The position numbers and the translations under genes are program-made. Below, piece by piece: positions 28,084-36,635 of a DNA stretch of 44,361 nucleotides. The DNA comes from Caulobacteraceae bacterium (GTDB lineage Bacteria > Pseudomonadota > Alphaproteobacteria > Caulobacterales > Caulobacteraceae): the NCBI GenBank assembly GCA_028290905.1, contig JAQGIW010000067.1, forward strand, positions 1-44,361, in the 5' to 3' direction. The notes below the pieces were generated by a model. That model was not told the DNA's origin, did no database searches, and saw only the letters and a program-made list of their open reading frames with translations. Position 1 is the stretch's first letter, and each line of letters opens with the position of its first letter.

Positions 28084-28190
28084 GCCGTGCGTGAATTGGA
28101 GAGCAAGGCTCGGAGCGCGGGCGGTCTCGCACGCGACTAGTTGAGATCCGGAGCTGGAGGACGCACCTTCCGGCGCAAGGAAAACCGATC

Positions 28191-29297
28191 ATGACCCGAG
28201 CCATTCTCGACGCCGCCACTCCGGCCGCCTCCGGCGCCGATCAACGGTGGGCGGCCCTCAAGGCCCGCGATGCCGCCGCGGACGGAACCTTCGTCTATGC
28301 GGTGAAGACCACCGGCGTGTTCTGCCGCCCCTCCTGCCCGGCGCGTCCGGCGAGGCCGGAGAACGTGACATTCTTCGCCACCGGCGCCGAGGCGGAAGCG
28401 GCGGGGTATCGCGCCTGCCTGCGCTGCCGGCCTCTGGCCGCCGAGGGGCGCGACCCGATGACCGGACGCGTCGAAGACCTCGCGGCCTTCATCCGCGCCC
28501 ATGCCGACGAGCCCCTGCCGCTGACGCGCCTGTCGGCAGAGGCGGGGCTTAGCCCGTTCCACCTGCAGCGCAGCTTCAAGGCCGTGCTCGGGGTCAGCCC
28601 CCGGGCGTACCACGCCGCCGAGCGGCTGAAGGCGTTCAAAGCCGCCCTTCGCGAAGGCGACAGCGTGCTCGGCGCCACCTTCGAAGCCGGCTACGGCTCG
28701 ACCAGCCGGGTCTATGAGCTGGTCGACGGCGGCCTCGGCATGACGCCCTCGGCCTACCGGGCCGGTGGCGCGGGCGAGACCATCGTCCACGCCGTGCGCG
28801 AGACCGCGCTCGGGCTGCTGATGATGGCCGCCACTGGGCGCGGCGTCTGCTTCGTCCAGTTCGGCGATAGCGGCGAGGCCCTGCTTGACCAGCTCCGGGC
28901 GGAGTTTCCCAGGGCGGACCTGCGCCCGGCCGGCGAGGACGCGCGCGTACCGCTCGACGCCTGGATGAGCGCCCTCGACGATCACCTCTCGCGCGGCGCC
29001 CCCCGCCCGGACCTGCCCCTCGACCTGCGCGGCACTGCCTTCCAGGTGCGGGTCTGGCGGTTCCTGCTCAGCGTCAAGCCGGGTCAGGTGGTTAGCTATT
29101 CGGAGCTCGCCGCCGGCGTCGGCGCCCCGCGCGCGGTGCGGGCCGCCGCCAGCGCCTGCGCCGCCAACCGCCTGGCGGTGCTGATCCCGTGCCACCGCGC
29201 GCTGCGCGCCGACGGCGGGTTGGGGGGCTATCGCTGGGGCCTGGAGCGCAAGCGCGCCCTGCTCGATGCGGAACGGGCGGCGGGAGCGGCCGCGTGA
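28191..29297 (+). CDS. ada: Bifunctional Ada: methyl-sensor regulator / O6-methylguanine-DNA methyltransferase
   Basis: Zn/methyl acceptor 'TTGVFCRPSCPARPARPENVTFF..ACLRCRPL', AraC HTH, active site 'VLIPCHRALRADGGLGGYRWGLERKRALL'. Confidence 0.95.
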   Translation: MTRAILDAATPAASGADQRWAALKARDAAADGTFVYAVKTTGVFCRPSCPARPARPENVTFFATGAEAEAAGYRACLRCRPLAAEGRDPMTGRVEDLAAFIRAHADEPLPLTRLSAEAGLSPFHLQRSFKAVLGVSPRAYHAAERLKAFKAALREGDSVLGATFEAGYGSTSRVYELVDGGLGMTPSAYRAGGAGETIVHAVRETALGLLMMAATGRGVCFVQFGDSGEALLDQLRAEFPRADLRPAGEDARVPLDAWMSALDDHLSRGAPRPDLPLDLRGTAFQVRVWRFLLSVKPGQVVSYSELAAGVGAPRAVRAAASACAANRLAVLIPCHRALRADGGLGGYRWGLERKRALLDAERAAGAAA

Positions 29298-29992
29298 TCG
29301 ACGAGGCCGCCCTCGATGCGGGCGTCCTGGGCGAGGCCCTGGACCGGGACGGCTACGCCACGATCCGGGGGCTCCTCGATCCGGAGACCTGTGCGGCGCT
29401 TGCGGCCCTGTACGGAGAGGACGACCGCTTCCGCTCGACGGTGGTCATGGGCCGCCACGGCTATGGCCGGGGGGAGTACCGCTACTTCGCCCGGCCCCTG
29501 CCCGACGTGGTCCAGAGCATGCGGGAGAGGCTCTATCCACCCGTCGCGGCGATCGCCAACGACTGGGCGTCGCGCCTTGACCTTGCGCGCCGGTGGCCGG
29601 TGACCCATGCCGAACTGGCTGCCGAATGCTCCGCCGCCGGCCAGACGCGGCCGACGCCACTGCTGCTGCGCTACGGCCCCGGCGATTACAACCGCCTGCA
29701 CCAGGACATCTATGGCGAGCTGGTGTTCCCCCTGCAGGTAGTCGCGCTGCTCGACCAGCCGGCGCGAGACTTCACCGGTGGCGAGCTGGTGATGTCGGAG
29801 GGCCGCGCCCGCATGCAGTCGCGCCCCATCGTCGTCCCCCTTGCCCAGGGCGACGCCGTCGTGATCCCGGTGCGCGAGCGCCCGGTGGCCAGCGCCCGCG
29901 GCTGGGCCAGGGCCACCCTTCGCCACGGCGTCAGCGAGGTCCGCTCAGGGAAGCGGCGGACGCTGGGGATCATCTTCCACGACGCCGCCTGA
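29294..29992 (+). CDS. 2OG-Fe(II) oxygenase
   Basis: 'LLLRYGPGDYNRLHQDIYGELVFPLQVVALL' (HxD) and distal 'TLRHGVSEVRSGKRRTLGIIFHDAA' (H...R). GTG start overlaps the ada stop. Confidence 0.82.
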   Translation: MIDEAALDAGVLGEALDRDGYATIRGLLDPETCAALAALYGEDDRFRSTVVMGRHGYGRGEYRYFARPLPDVVQSMRERLYPPVAAIANDWASRLDLARRWPVTHAELAAECSAAGQTRPTPLLLRYGPGDYNRLHQDIYGELVFPLQVVALLDQPARDFTGGELVMSEGRARMQSRPIVVPLAQGDAVVIPVRERPVASARGWARATLRHGVSEVRSGKRRTLGIIFHDAA

Positions 29993-30018
29993 GCTCGGGG
30001 AGGACCCGAAGGCGCGGC

Positions 30019-32526
30019 TCAGCGCAGGGCGCCGGCCGCGTCCAGCGCCGCGACCCGCTCCGACCCGTAGCCCAGGATGCCGGTGAGAACCTCCTGGGTG
30101 TCGCGGCCGAAGTGAGGGGCGGGGCGGGCGCAGCGGGCCGGAGTCGCCGAGAGCCGGAATCGGCTGGCCTCGATCACGCAGTCGCCGCCGAGCGGATGGG
30201 GCATGTGGATGAAATGGCCACGCGCCGCCAGTTGGGGGTCGGCGACCATGTCGGCGCTGTCGGCGGCGCGGTGGGCGGCGATGCCGAGCGACTGTAGATC
30301 GCCTTCGAGCTCTGTGACCTCGCGCACAGAAGTCCACATCTCGATCAGCGCCTCCAGGCGATCTTCCTCCGCCTTGCGGCCCACGAGCGTCTTGAAGGCG
30401 CCATCGAGCGCCCCGCCGCCGATCCGCCCTGCCAGCCGCGCCCACGCCGCGTCGTCGTGGGCGACCAGGGCGATCCAGCGATCCTCGCCGGCGCAGGCGA
30501 AGACGCCGTGGGGCGCGAACTGCGGATCGCGATTGCCCAGCGGCGCGGCGACACGGCCGCTGGCGGCCGCGTCGGCGACCTGGGGGGCCAGGAACTGGAT
30601 GCCCGCCTCCGCCTGGGAGATGTCGAGCCAGCAGCCCTCACCCGTCGCGCGTCGGCGGTCGAGGGCTGTCAACAGCGCCACCAGACCGAACCGCGGACCC
30701 ACAAAATCCGTGTACGGACCATATGGACCGAGCGGCGTCCCGCCCCGCGTTCCGACGATGGACTGGAACCCGGCCATCGCCGCGCCGATGTTGCCGTAGC
30801 CGGTGAGCGCCGACGATGGCCCGGTCTGGCCCATCAGGGAGGTGGAGAGGACGATCAGTCCCGGCTTGGCTTGGCGGAGGCTGTCCGGCGAGAGGCCCCA
30901 GCGCGCCATCTGTCCGGGGACGAAGCTTTCCACCACGACGTCCGCCCACCGCGCCAGGTCGCGCACCACCGCCCGGGCGTCTGGATGGCCGAGGTCGAGG
31001 GTCATGCCGAGCTTGCCGGCGTTGTAGGTGTCGTAGAGGGCGCAACGCTGCGGATCCGGCTGGCCGCCGGCGTAGGGGCCCATCAGGCGCGCGGTCTCGA
31101 TGCGCACGGAGGATTCCACCCGCACCACGGTCGCCCCGAAGTCCGCCAGCGCCCGCCCTAGGGCCGGACCCGCCACGACCCAGGCGAGGTCGAGGACTTT
31201 GAGGCCCTGGAAGGGGCAGGGTGCGGCGGCCTCCTCCACCCCTTCGGGGTCCCCCTCCTGTGGGGGAGGAGAGATGCGCCTCTCTCCCCGTTGGCGTGGG
31301 GGGAGTGCGGCCGAAGGCCGGGAGGGGGGCCGCAGCTTTCCGAACACCTGGTCGTTGTGCTCACCTAACAACGGCGCGGGCCGGGGTTCGGCGAACATGC
31401 CCTCGGGCCCGCGCGCGAAGCGGCCGGGCAGGGTGCGGGCGGCGCCGCCTTCGTCGATGGTGACGAAGTAGTCCCGCGCCTTCAGGTGGGCGCTGGCGAG
31501 CAGGTCGGCCATGGTGTTGACCGGCGCCAGCAGCAGCCCGCGCATCACCGCCTCCCGCTCCAGCCCGGCCTTCGTCCTGGGGGCGAGGAAGGCGGCGACG
31601 GCGTCGCGGGCCGCGGCGATCTGCGCCTCGATCGGATCGCCCGCGGCCGGGCGAAGGGGTATCGTCGTCCAATCCCAGCTTTCGAAGCGGCCGGGCAGCG
31701 CCTCTTCTTCTTTCATCCAGGCGAACAGCACATTGCTCCTCGCGCCGAACGGCCCGCCGCCGAGCGTCAGTTCCACCAGCCCGTCCGCCACCCGCCACTT
31801 GGGGCCACGGAGCGGCGGTTCGCCGTCGGGAGGGCCGGGCGGACGGACCGGGCGCGGCACGAGGGTGTAGCCATCGTGGCCGACGGCGGCGGCGGCGATG
31901 AAGGACAGGGTGGCGGGGGTGACGCTCTGCTGAACCGAGATGTCGACGCTCTGGCCGCGGCCGGTCTTATGACGTGCGAAGAGGGCGATCAGGGCGCCGG
32001 CCGCGGCGTCGGCGGCGCCGTGCAGCCAGGCCTGGGGCGCGCTGATCCGCAACGGCGGCCCCTCGACGTCGCGGTGGGGAAACAGCGGTCCGCCGGCCGC
32101 CCAAAGGGTCAGTTCGGAGGCCGCCCAGTCCCGTTTGGGCCCGTCCGAGCCGAACGGCGTCACCGAGACGCAGATCAGCCGGGGAAAGGCGCGCGCGAGC
32201 GATGCGAAATCCAGCCCCATCGCCGCCATCCGCCCCGGCTCGGCGGACTCGATGAGGATGTCGGCGCCGGCCAGCAGATCCAGCAGCCGCGCCCGGCCCT
32301 CCAGCGTCTCCACGTCGAGCGTGACGCCGCGCTTGCCGGCCGCGTAGGCCGACCAGTAGAGGGACCGCCCCTCGGCATCGAAGGGTCCCACCCGCCGCGC
32401 CGTCGATCCCCCGGGCGGCTCGACCTGGATGACATCGGCGCCGAGCTTGGCCAGCATCTGCCCGGCCAGCAGCCCGCGCTCGTCGGTGAGGTCGATGACC
32501 CGATAGGGCGACAGCCAGCCGGTCAC
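30019..32526 (-). CDS. Tandem-domain CaiB/BaiF-type CoA-transferase
   Basis: Two CaiB-like halves: 'YRVIDLTDERGLLAGQMLAKLGADVIQVEPPGGSTARR' and 'LKVLDLAWVVAGPALGRALADFGATVVRVESSVRIETAR'. GTG start 32526; ORF track extends to 32793. Confidence 0.88.
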   Translation of the reverse strand: MTGWLSPYRVIDLTDERGLLAGQMLAKLGADVIQVEPPGGSTARRVGPFDAEGRSLYWSAYAAGKRGVTLDVETLEGRARLLDLLAGADILIESAEPGRMAAMGLDFASLARAFPRLICVSVTPFGSDGPKRDWAASELTLWAAGGPLFPHRDVEGPPLRISAPQAWLHGAADAAAGALIALFARHKTGRGQSVDISVQQSVTPATLSFIAAAAVGHDGYTLVPRPVRPPGPPDGEPPLRGPKWRVADGLVELTLGGGPFGARSNVLFAWMKEEEALPGRFESWDWTTIPLRPAAGDPIEAQIAAARDAVAAFLAPRTKAGLEREAVMRGLLLAPVNTMADLLASAHLKARDYFVTIDEGGAARTLPGRFARGPEGMFAEPRPAPLLGEHNDQVFGKLRPPSRPSAALPPRQRGERRISPPPQEGDPEGVEEAAAPCPFQGLKVLDLAWVVAGPALGRALADFGATVVRVESSVRIETARLMGPYAGGQPDPQRCALYDTYNAGKLGMTLDLGHPDARAVVRDLARWADVVVESFVPGQMARWGLSPDSLRQAKPGLIVLSTSLMGQTGPSSALTGYGNIGAAMAGFQSIVGTRGGTPLGPYGPYTDFVGPRFGLVALLTALDRRRATGEGCWLDISQAEAGIQFLAPQVADAAASGRVAAPLGNRDPQFAPHGVFACAGEDRWIALVAHDDAAWARLAGRIGGGALDGAFKTLVGRKAEEDRLEALIEMWTSVREVTELEGDLQSLGIAAHRAADSADMVADPQLAARGHFIHMPHPLGGDCVIEASRFRLSATPARCARPAPHFGRDTQEVLTGILGYGSERVAALDAAGALR
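31231..31337. repeat. GC-rich palindromic intergenic-type repeat lying in-frame within the CoA-transferase linker
   Basis: CCCC-TTC-GGGG, CTCC..GGAG and CGGCC-GAA-GGCCG hairpins; translates as 'RPPSRPSAALPPRQRGERRISPPPQEGDPEGVEEAA'. Confidence 0.65.
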
Positions 32527-32548
32527 GCCCCCTTCGCCCCCGCGGGGC

Positions 32549-32932
32549 TCAGGCCGGGGCGTGGCACACCGCCTCGATATTGTGGCCGTCGGGATCGAGG
32601 ACGAAGGCGCCGTAGTAGTCGGGGTGATAGTGGGGCCTCGGCCCGGGCGCGCCGTTGTCCCGCCCGCCGGCCGCCAGAGCTTCGCGATGGAAGGCGTCGA
32701 CCCGGGCGCGGTCTGCGGCGCGGATCGCCACATGCAGCATGCCGCGGGTGGGATTCTGCTCGGCGATCCAAAACCACGGCCGATCGTCGCCATAGCCGGT
32801 GCTACTCACGCCCCCCGAATGCTCCGGCGGTACGTCGAACAGGCGCTTGACCCCGAGCGGGGCGAAGGCGCGATCATAGAAGGCTGTCGACCGGGCGAAG
32901 TCGGAGACACCGAAGGTGATGTGGTCGATCAT
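32549..32932 (-). CDS. VOC (glyoxalase/bleomycin resistance) family protein
   Basis: 'MIDHITFGVSDFARSTAFYDRAFAPLGVKRLF' and 'YYGAFVLDPDGHNIEAVCH'. Confidence 0.93.
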   Translation of the reverse strand: MIDHITFGVSDFARSTAFYDRAFAPLGVKRLFDVPPEHSGGVSSTGYGDDRPWFWIAEQNPTRGMLHVAIRAADRARVDAFHREALAAGGRDNGAPGPRPHYHPDYYGAFVLDPDGHNIEAVCHAPA

Positions 32933-32992
32933 GAGCGGCCCTCCCCTCTTTTATCTTGCCGCGCTACCAAGCACGGAGGGTGGGACGCTAAC

Positions 32993-33496
32993 ATGAGAGC
33001 TCAACTCAAGAAACCGCTGCGGCCGGCCAAGCCGCCCAAGTCGCCGGCGGAGTGCGCCCAAGGCCAATGCCTCTGCGGGGCGGTGCGCCTGGAGATCGAC
33101 GTGCCGGCCCGCTGGGCCTGGCACGACCATTCGCCCGCCAGCCGGCGCGCCCACGGCGCCGCCTACGCCACCTATGTGGGCAGCTATCGCAGCCGGTTCC
33201 GCATCACCGAGGGCGCCGACGAGATCACCCGCTTCGTCGACCAGGGGACGGGGACCGCGAGGAGCTTCTGCGCCCGCTGCGGGACGCCGCTCGCCTACGA
33301 GCGGGCGCGGGCGCCGACCATGGTCAACATCCCCCGCGCCCTCTTCGACACCCGCACCGGCCGCGAACCGCGCTACCACATCGCCATCGACGAGTTGCGG
33401 GACTGGGCCTACACCGGCGCGCCGCTGGCGCCCCTGAAGGGGTTTCCGGGGGTCGTCTGGGAGCGGCCCAGGCGGAAGAAGCGGCCGGAGCGCTGA
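32993..33496 (+). CDS. GFA / CENP-V family zinc-binding protein
   Basis: 'GQCLCGAVRLEIDVP' and 'RSFCARCGTPLAYE' metal-binding motifs. Confidence 0.85.
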   Translation: MRAQLKKPLRPAKPPKSPAECAQGQCLCGAVRLEIDVPARWAWHDHSPASRRAHGAAYATYVGSYRSRFRITEGADEITRFVDQGTGTARSFCARCGTPLAYERARAPTMVNIPRALFDTRTGREPRYHIAIDELRDWAYTGAPLAPLKGFPGVVWERPRRKKRPER

Positions 33497-33531
33497 AGGC
33501 GCGCCACGCGATCACGCGACATTGTTCGGTG

Positions 33532-33569
33532 ATCGGAGTTTGATCGGCATTTCATCGGATGAACATCGG
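33532..33569. promoter_or_regulatory. Four ATCGG direct repeats, exact 11-bp period
   Basis: ATCGG at 33532, 33543, 33554, 33565; about 93 bp upstream of the UrcA-family start. Confidence 0.6.
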
Positions 33570-33661
33570 ATCGTCGTCCTGTCGGCCGGCGATGATCAGG
33601 TGCTTCTTGCATCTCGTTCGGCGCAGATCCGCGCCGTGCGAATTCAGCAAGGAATATCGCC

Positions 33662-34027
33662 ATGACTATGAACGGCCTGGCCGTCGCGGTTTCCGCCCTG
33701 GCGATCCTCGGATTGGCCGGCGGCGTTCACGCGGCGACCAACCCCTCGACCAGTCCCGACCCGCACTGGGCCAAGGTGTCTTTGACCGATGTCGATCTCG
33801 GCAGCGATGAAGGCGCCGCGGTCGCCCTCAAGCGCATCCGCGCCGCCGCCAGGCGCGTCTGCAGCGAGGATCCGAGCATCAGGGACCTGGATCTCACCTA
33901 CCCCTACGTGGCCTGCCTGAACGCCACCGTCGATCACGCCGTCGGCGTTCTCGACAGTCCACGGGTGACGGCATTGAACGTGGCCCATGGACGCCGGGCC
34001 ACCGTGATGGCCGCCAACCGCCGCTAG
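33662..34027 (+). CDS. UrcA family protein (small exported)
   Basis: Signal peptide; 'VSLTDVDLGSDEGAAVALKRIRAAARRVCSEDP..YVACLNATVDHAVGVLDSPRVTALN'. Confidence 0.8.
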   Translation: MTMNGLAVAVSALAILGLAGGVHAATNPSTSPDPHWAKVSLTDVDLGSDEGAAVALKRIRAAARRVCSEDPSIRDLDLTYPYVACLNATVDHAVGVLDSPRVTALNVAHGRRATVMAANRR

Positions 34028-34045
34028 AGCGTGCGCGGGAGCGAC

Positions 34046-34083
34046 GGCCCGGCCCGACCCCACCCCAGGGGTCCCGCCGGGCC
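34046..34083 (+). terminator. Hairpin GGCCCGGC ... GCCGGGCC with inner CCCC/GGGG stem
   Basis: 8-bp perfect outer stem 18 bp after the UrcA stop; no T-run, so rho-independent function is uncertain. Confidence 0.4.
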
Positions 34084-34295
34084 AAGGCGCGTCGCGGCGC
34101 CGGAATCCTCTTCAATATAAGCCACAACAGGGGGATGACCGCGCCGGCGCCGTCGTGGCGCCGCGGGCGCGCGCCTGATACGGTGCGCCGGGACGGACGG
34201 CCTCCGTCGCGGGGATCAGGGCGGCATCGGCCCATGAGCGCTTCGGACAGGACCGTTGAGGACGCTGCTAATCGCCCAATCTCCAGCCCCGACCG

Positions 34296-35495
34296 ATGAG
34301 GCCGCCGACTCGCACGGCGCGCGTGGTGCTGGTCACGGGCGACGGCGCGGTCGTCGGCGCGCTGCCGCCGCTGCCGGTCGCCACGCCCTGGTGGCAGGAC
34401 ATCGCGCCGGTCGTCTCCGCCGTCCAGGAGCGCTGGAGTGTCGAGCCGACGATCCTTCGGCTCCTCGCGGCCAGCCTGCCGGCGCCGCCCGGCGGCGAGG
34501 TGACCTATCTGGCGCAGGTCGACCGTCCGCCCATGGCGGCCGAGCCGTGGGACGGCGAACTCGACGAACACCCGTTGCGCCTCGCCTACGCCAGGCCGGG
34601 CGGTCCGACTGCTGATCTGGCGTGGGCGGCGGCGCGCCTGGCCGAGCGGGGAATGGCGATGACGGCGCCGTCGATCCAGGTCCGCACCTGGAACCTTTCC
34701 AGCCTATGGCGCCTGCGCTGCAAGGACGGCGCGCTGTGGCTGAAGGTCGTTCCGCCGTTCTTTGCCCATGAAAGCGCGCTTCTCGCCCATCTGGCCGGCG
34801 GCCGCGTCCCGGCCTTGCTGGCCCACGACGGCGCCCGCAGCCTGATGGCCGAGGTCGAAGGCGAGGATCTCTACGAGGCCAAGCCGGTCCAGCACGCGGC
34901 GATGATCGACGTGCTGGTGGACCTGCAGGACGCCCAGGCGCACCGCGTCGACGAACTCCTCGCGCTGGGACTACCCGATTGGCGCGCCGACACCCTGGCC
35001 GAAGCGTTGGCCGCCGTCGTCGAGCGGGTGGCGCCCCAGCTGGACGCGGCGGATCGCGCCTCCCTGGCCTCGCTCCTGACAGGCCTCCCGGCGAGACTGG
35101 CCGGCCTGGCCGAATGCGGCCTGCCGGAGACGCTCGTGCACAGCGATTTCCACCCCGGGAACTTCCGCGGGGCGAATAGCGACCTGACCCTGCTGGACTG
35201 GGGCGACAGCGGGGTCGGACACCCGCTTCTGGACCAGCCGGCGTTTCTGGAGCGCCTGCCCGAAAACCGCGCCGCTCCGCTCCGCGACCACTGGGCCGAT
35301 CGATGGCGCCGGCGCCGCCCGGGCTGCGATCCGGCGCGGGCCGCGCGCCTGATCGCTCCGATCGCGGCAGCCCGCAAGGCCATCATCTACCAGGGCTTCC
35401 TCGATCGTATCGAGCCTTCCGAGCATCCCTACCATCGCGCCGACCCGGCCGACTGGCTTGCCAGGAGCGCGACCCTGGGACGCCTTGAAGCGTAG
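34296..35495 (+). CDS. APH-family phosphotransferase (aminoglycoside phosphotransferase-like)
   Basis: 'ETLVHSDFHPGNFRGANSDLTLLDWGDSGVGHPLLDQPAFL' catalytic/Mg motifs. Confidence 0.82.
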   Translation: MRPPTRTARVVLVTGDGAVVGALPPLPVATPWWQDIAPVVSAVQERWSVEPTILRLLAASLPAPPGGEVTYLAQVDRPPMAAEPWDGELDEHPLRLAYARPGGPTADLAWAAARLAERGMAMTAPSIQVRTWNLSSLWRLRCKDGALWLKVVPPFFAHESALLAHLAGGRVPALLAHDGARSLMAEVEGEDLYEAKPVQHAAMIDVLVDLQDAQAHRVDELLALGLPDWRADTLAEALAAVVERVAPQLDAADRASLASLLTGLPARLAGLAECGLPETLVHSDFHPGNFRGANSDLTLLDWGDSGVGHPLLDQPAFLERLPENRAAPLRDHWADRWRRRRPGCDPARAARLIAPIAAARKAIIYQGFLDRIEPSEHPYHRADPADWLARSATLGRLEA

Positions 35496-35699
35496 TCGGC
35501 GTCAGGGCGCCCGCGGCCGACGCCACAATTATGCCGGGATTGACGTCGTCGCGGGATAGGCGTACGTGGCCGCATCATCTCTCACCCGGAAAAGGAGGGT
35601 AGTCTTGTCTGACATTGCAAAATCCGCCCTTCGAGGCGCGCGCCACTAAATCGCCCCCGGCCTTCATGTCGGCGGCGAAACGCCATCCCGACATGAAAG

Positions 35700-36635
35700 A
35701 TGAATTCCGTGTCCGACCGATCCGGCTGGAGCTACGGGCTCCAGCAAGGCTCCCAGACAGACGCAGCCGGCGCCTTCGCGCCGACAAAGGCCGTCCGCAA
35801 TCTTCATCTCCGCCGAGACGGCGGTCCGGGCGGCGCGCGTATCCGTCTGGCCGATGAAGCGCGCCTGAGGCTGGGCGCGCTAACGATCGAACCCGCCCTG
35901 CGACTCGTCGCCCACGACGACGGCGGCGCGGAGATCGTCGAACCGCGCGTCATGCAGGTGCTTGTCGCCCTCATCCTCGCCGAGGGCCGGATCGTGTCCC
36001 GGGACGAACTGCTGATGTCCTGCTGGCATGGCGTGGTAGTGGGCGAGGACGCGATCACCCGGGTGATGGGCCGTCTGCGACGGCTCGTCGACGGCCTCGG
36101 CCAAGGGGCGTTCAAGCTCGAGACCGTCACCAAGGTGGGCTACCGGCTGGTTTCGATCGGACGGGCGGGCGAGGCTCCGCGACGGGAAGCCACGGCGCTG
36201 GCGGCGGCCGAACCGCGGCTCGCGGTCCTTGCCTTCGACAACCTGTGCGACGGCGACGACATGGCCTGGTTCTCCAACGGGGTGTCGGAGGAGATCCTGC
36301 AGGCCGTGGCGAACGGCGCGGCCCTCAAGGTCATCGGGCGGGGGTCCAGCTTTCAGTTCCGCGGCGCGGAAAAGTCCGCTTCGCACGTGGCGGCGGCGCT
36401 GAACGTCACCCACCTGCTCGACGGATCGGTGCGTCGCAGCGGACCCACCGTACGGATTTCCGCCCAGCTCATCGAGTGCGCTGGCCAGACCACCCTGTGG
36501 TCCGACCGTTTCGATCGCGAGCTCTCGGACTTCCTCGCCGTCCAGGATGAGATCGCGGGAGCGGTGGCGGCCGCCGTGGCGATGGTGTTCGCACCGCGTC
36601 AACCGCGATGGCCGACGGAAAGGGGCGCCCGGTGA
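35700..36635 (+). CDS. CadC-like winged-helix regulator with C-terminal TolB-N-like domain
   Basis: Trans_reg_C 'EIVEPRVMQVLVALILAEGRIVSRDELLMSCWHGVVVGEDAITRVMGRLRRLV'; 'LAVLAFDNLCDGDDMAWFSNGVSEEILQAVA'. Confidence 0.85.
   Translation: MNSVSDRSGWSYGLQQGSQTDAAGAFAPTKAVRNLHLRRDGGPGGARIRLADEARLRLGALTIEPALRLVAHDDGGAEIVEPRVMQVLVALILAEGRIVSRDELLMSCWHGVVVGEDAITRVMGRLRRLVDGLGQGAFKLETVTKVGYRLVSIGRAGEAPRREATALAAAEPRLAVLAFDNLCDGDDMAWFSNGVSEEILQAVANGAALKVIGRGSSFQFRGAEKSASHVAAALNVTHLLDGSVRRSGPTVRISAQLIECAGQTTLWSDRFDRELSDFLAVQDEIAGAVAAAVAMVFAPRQPRWPTERGAR

Noticed and set aside
28141-28190. Possible Ada box (AAAGCGCA-like) upstream of ada
   Set aside because: Only 'GGCGCAAGGAAAACC' is present; match too weak to claim.
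31486-32850. 454-aa plus-strand ORF antisense to the CoA-transferase
   Set aside because: Shadow ORF, no motif.
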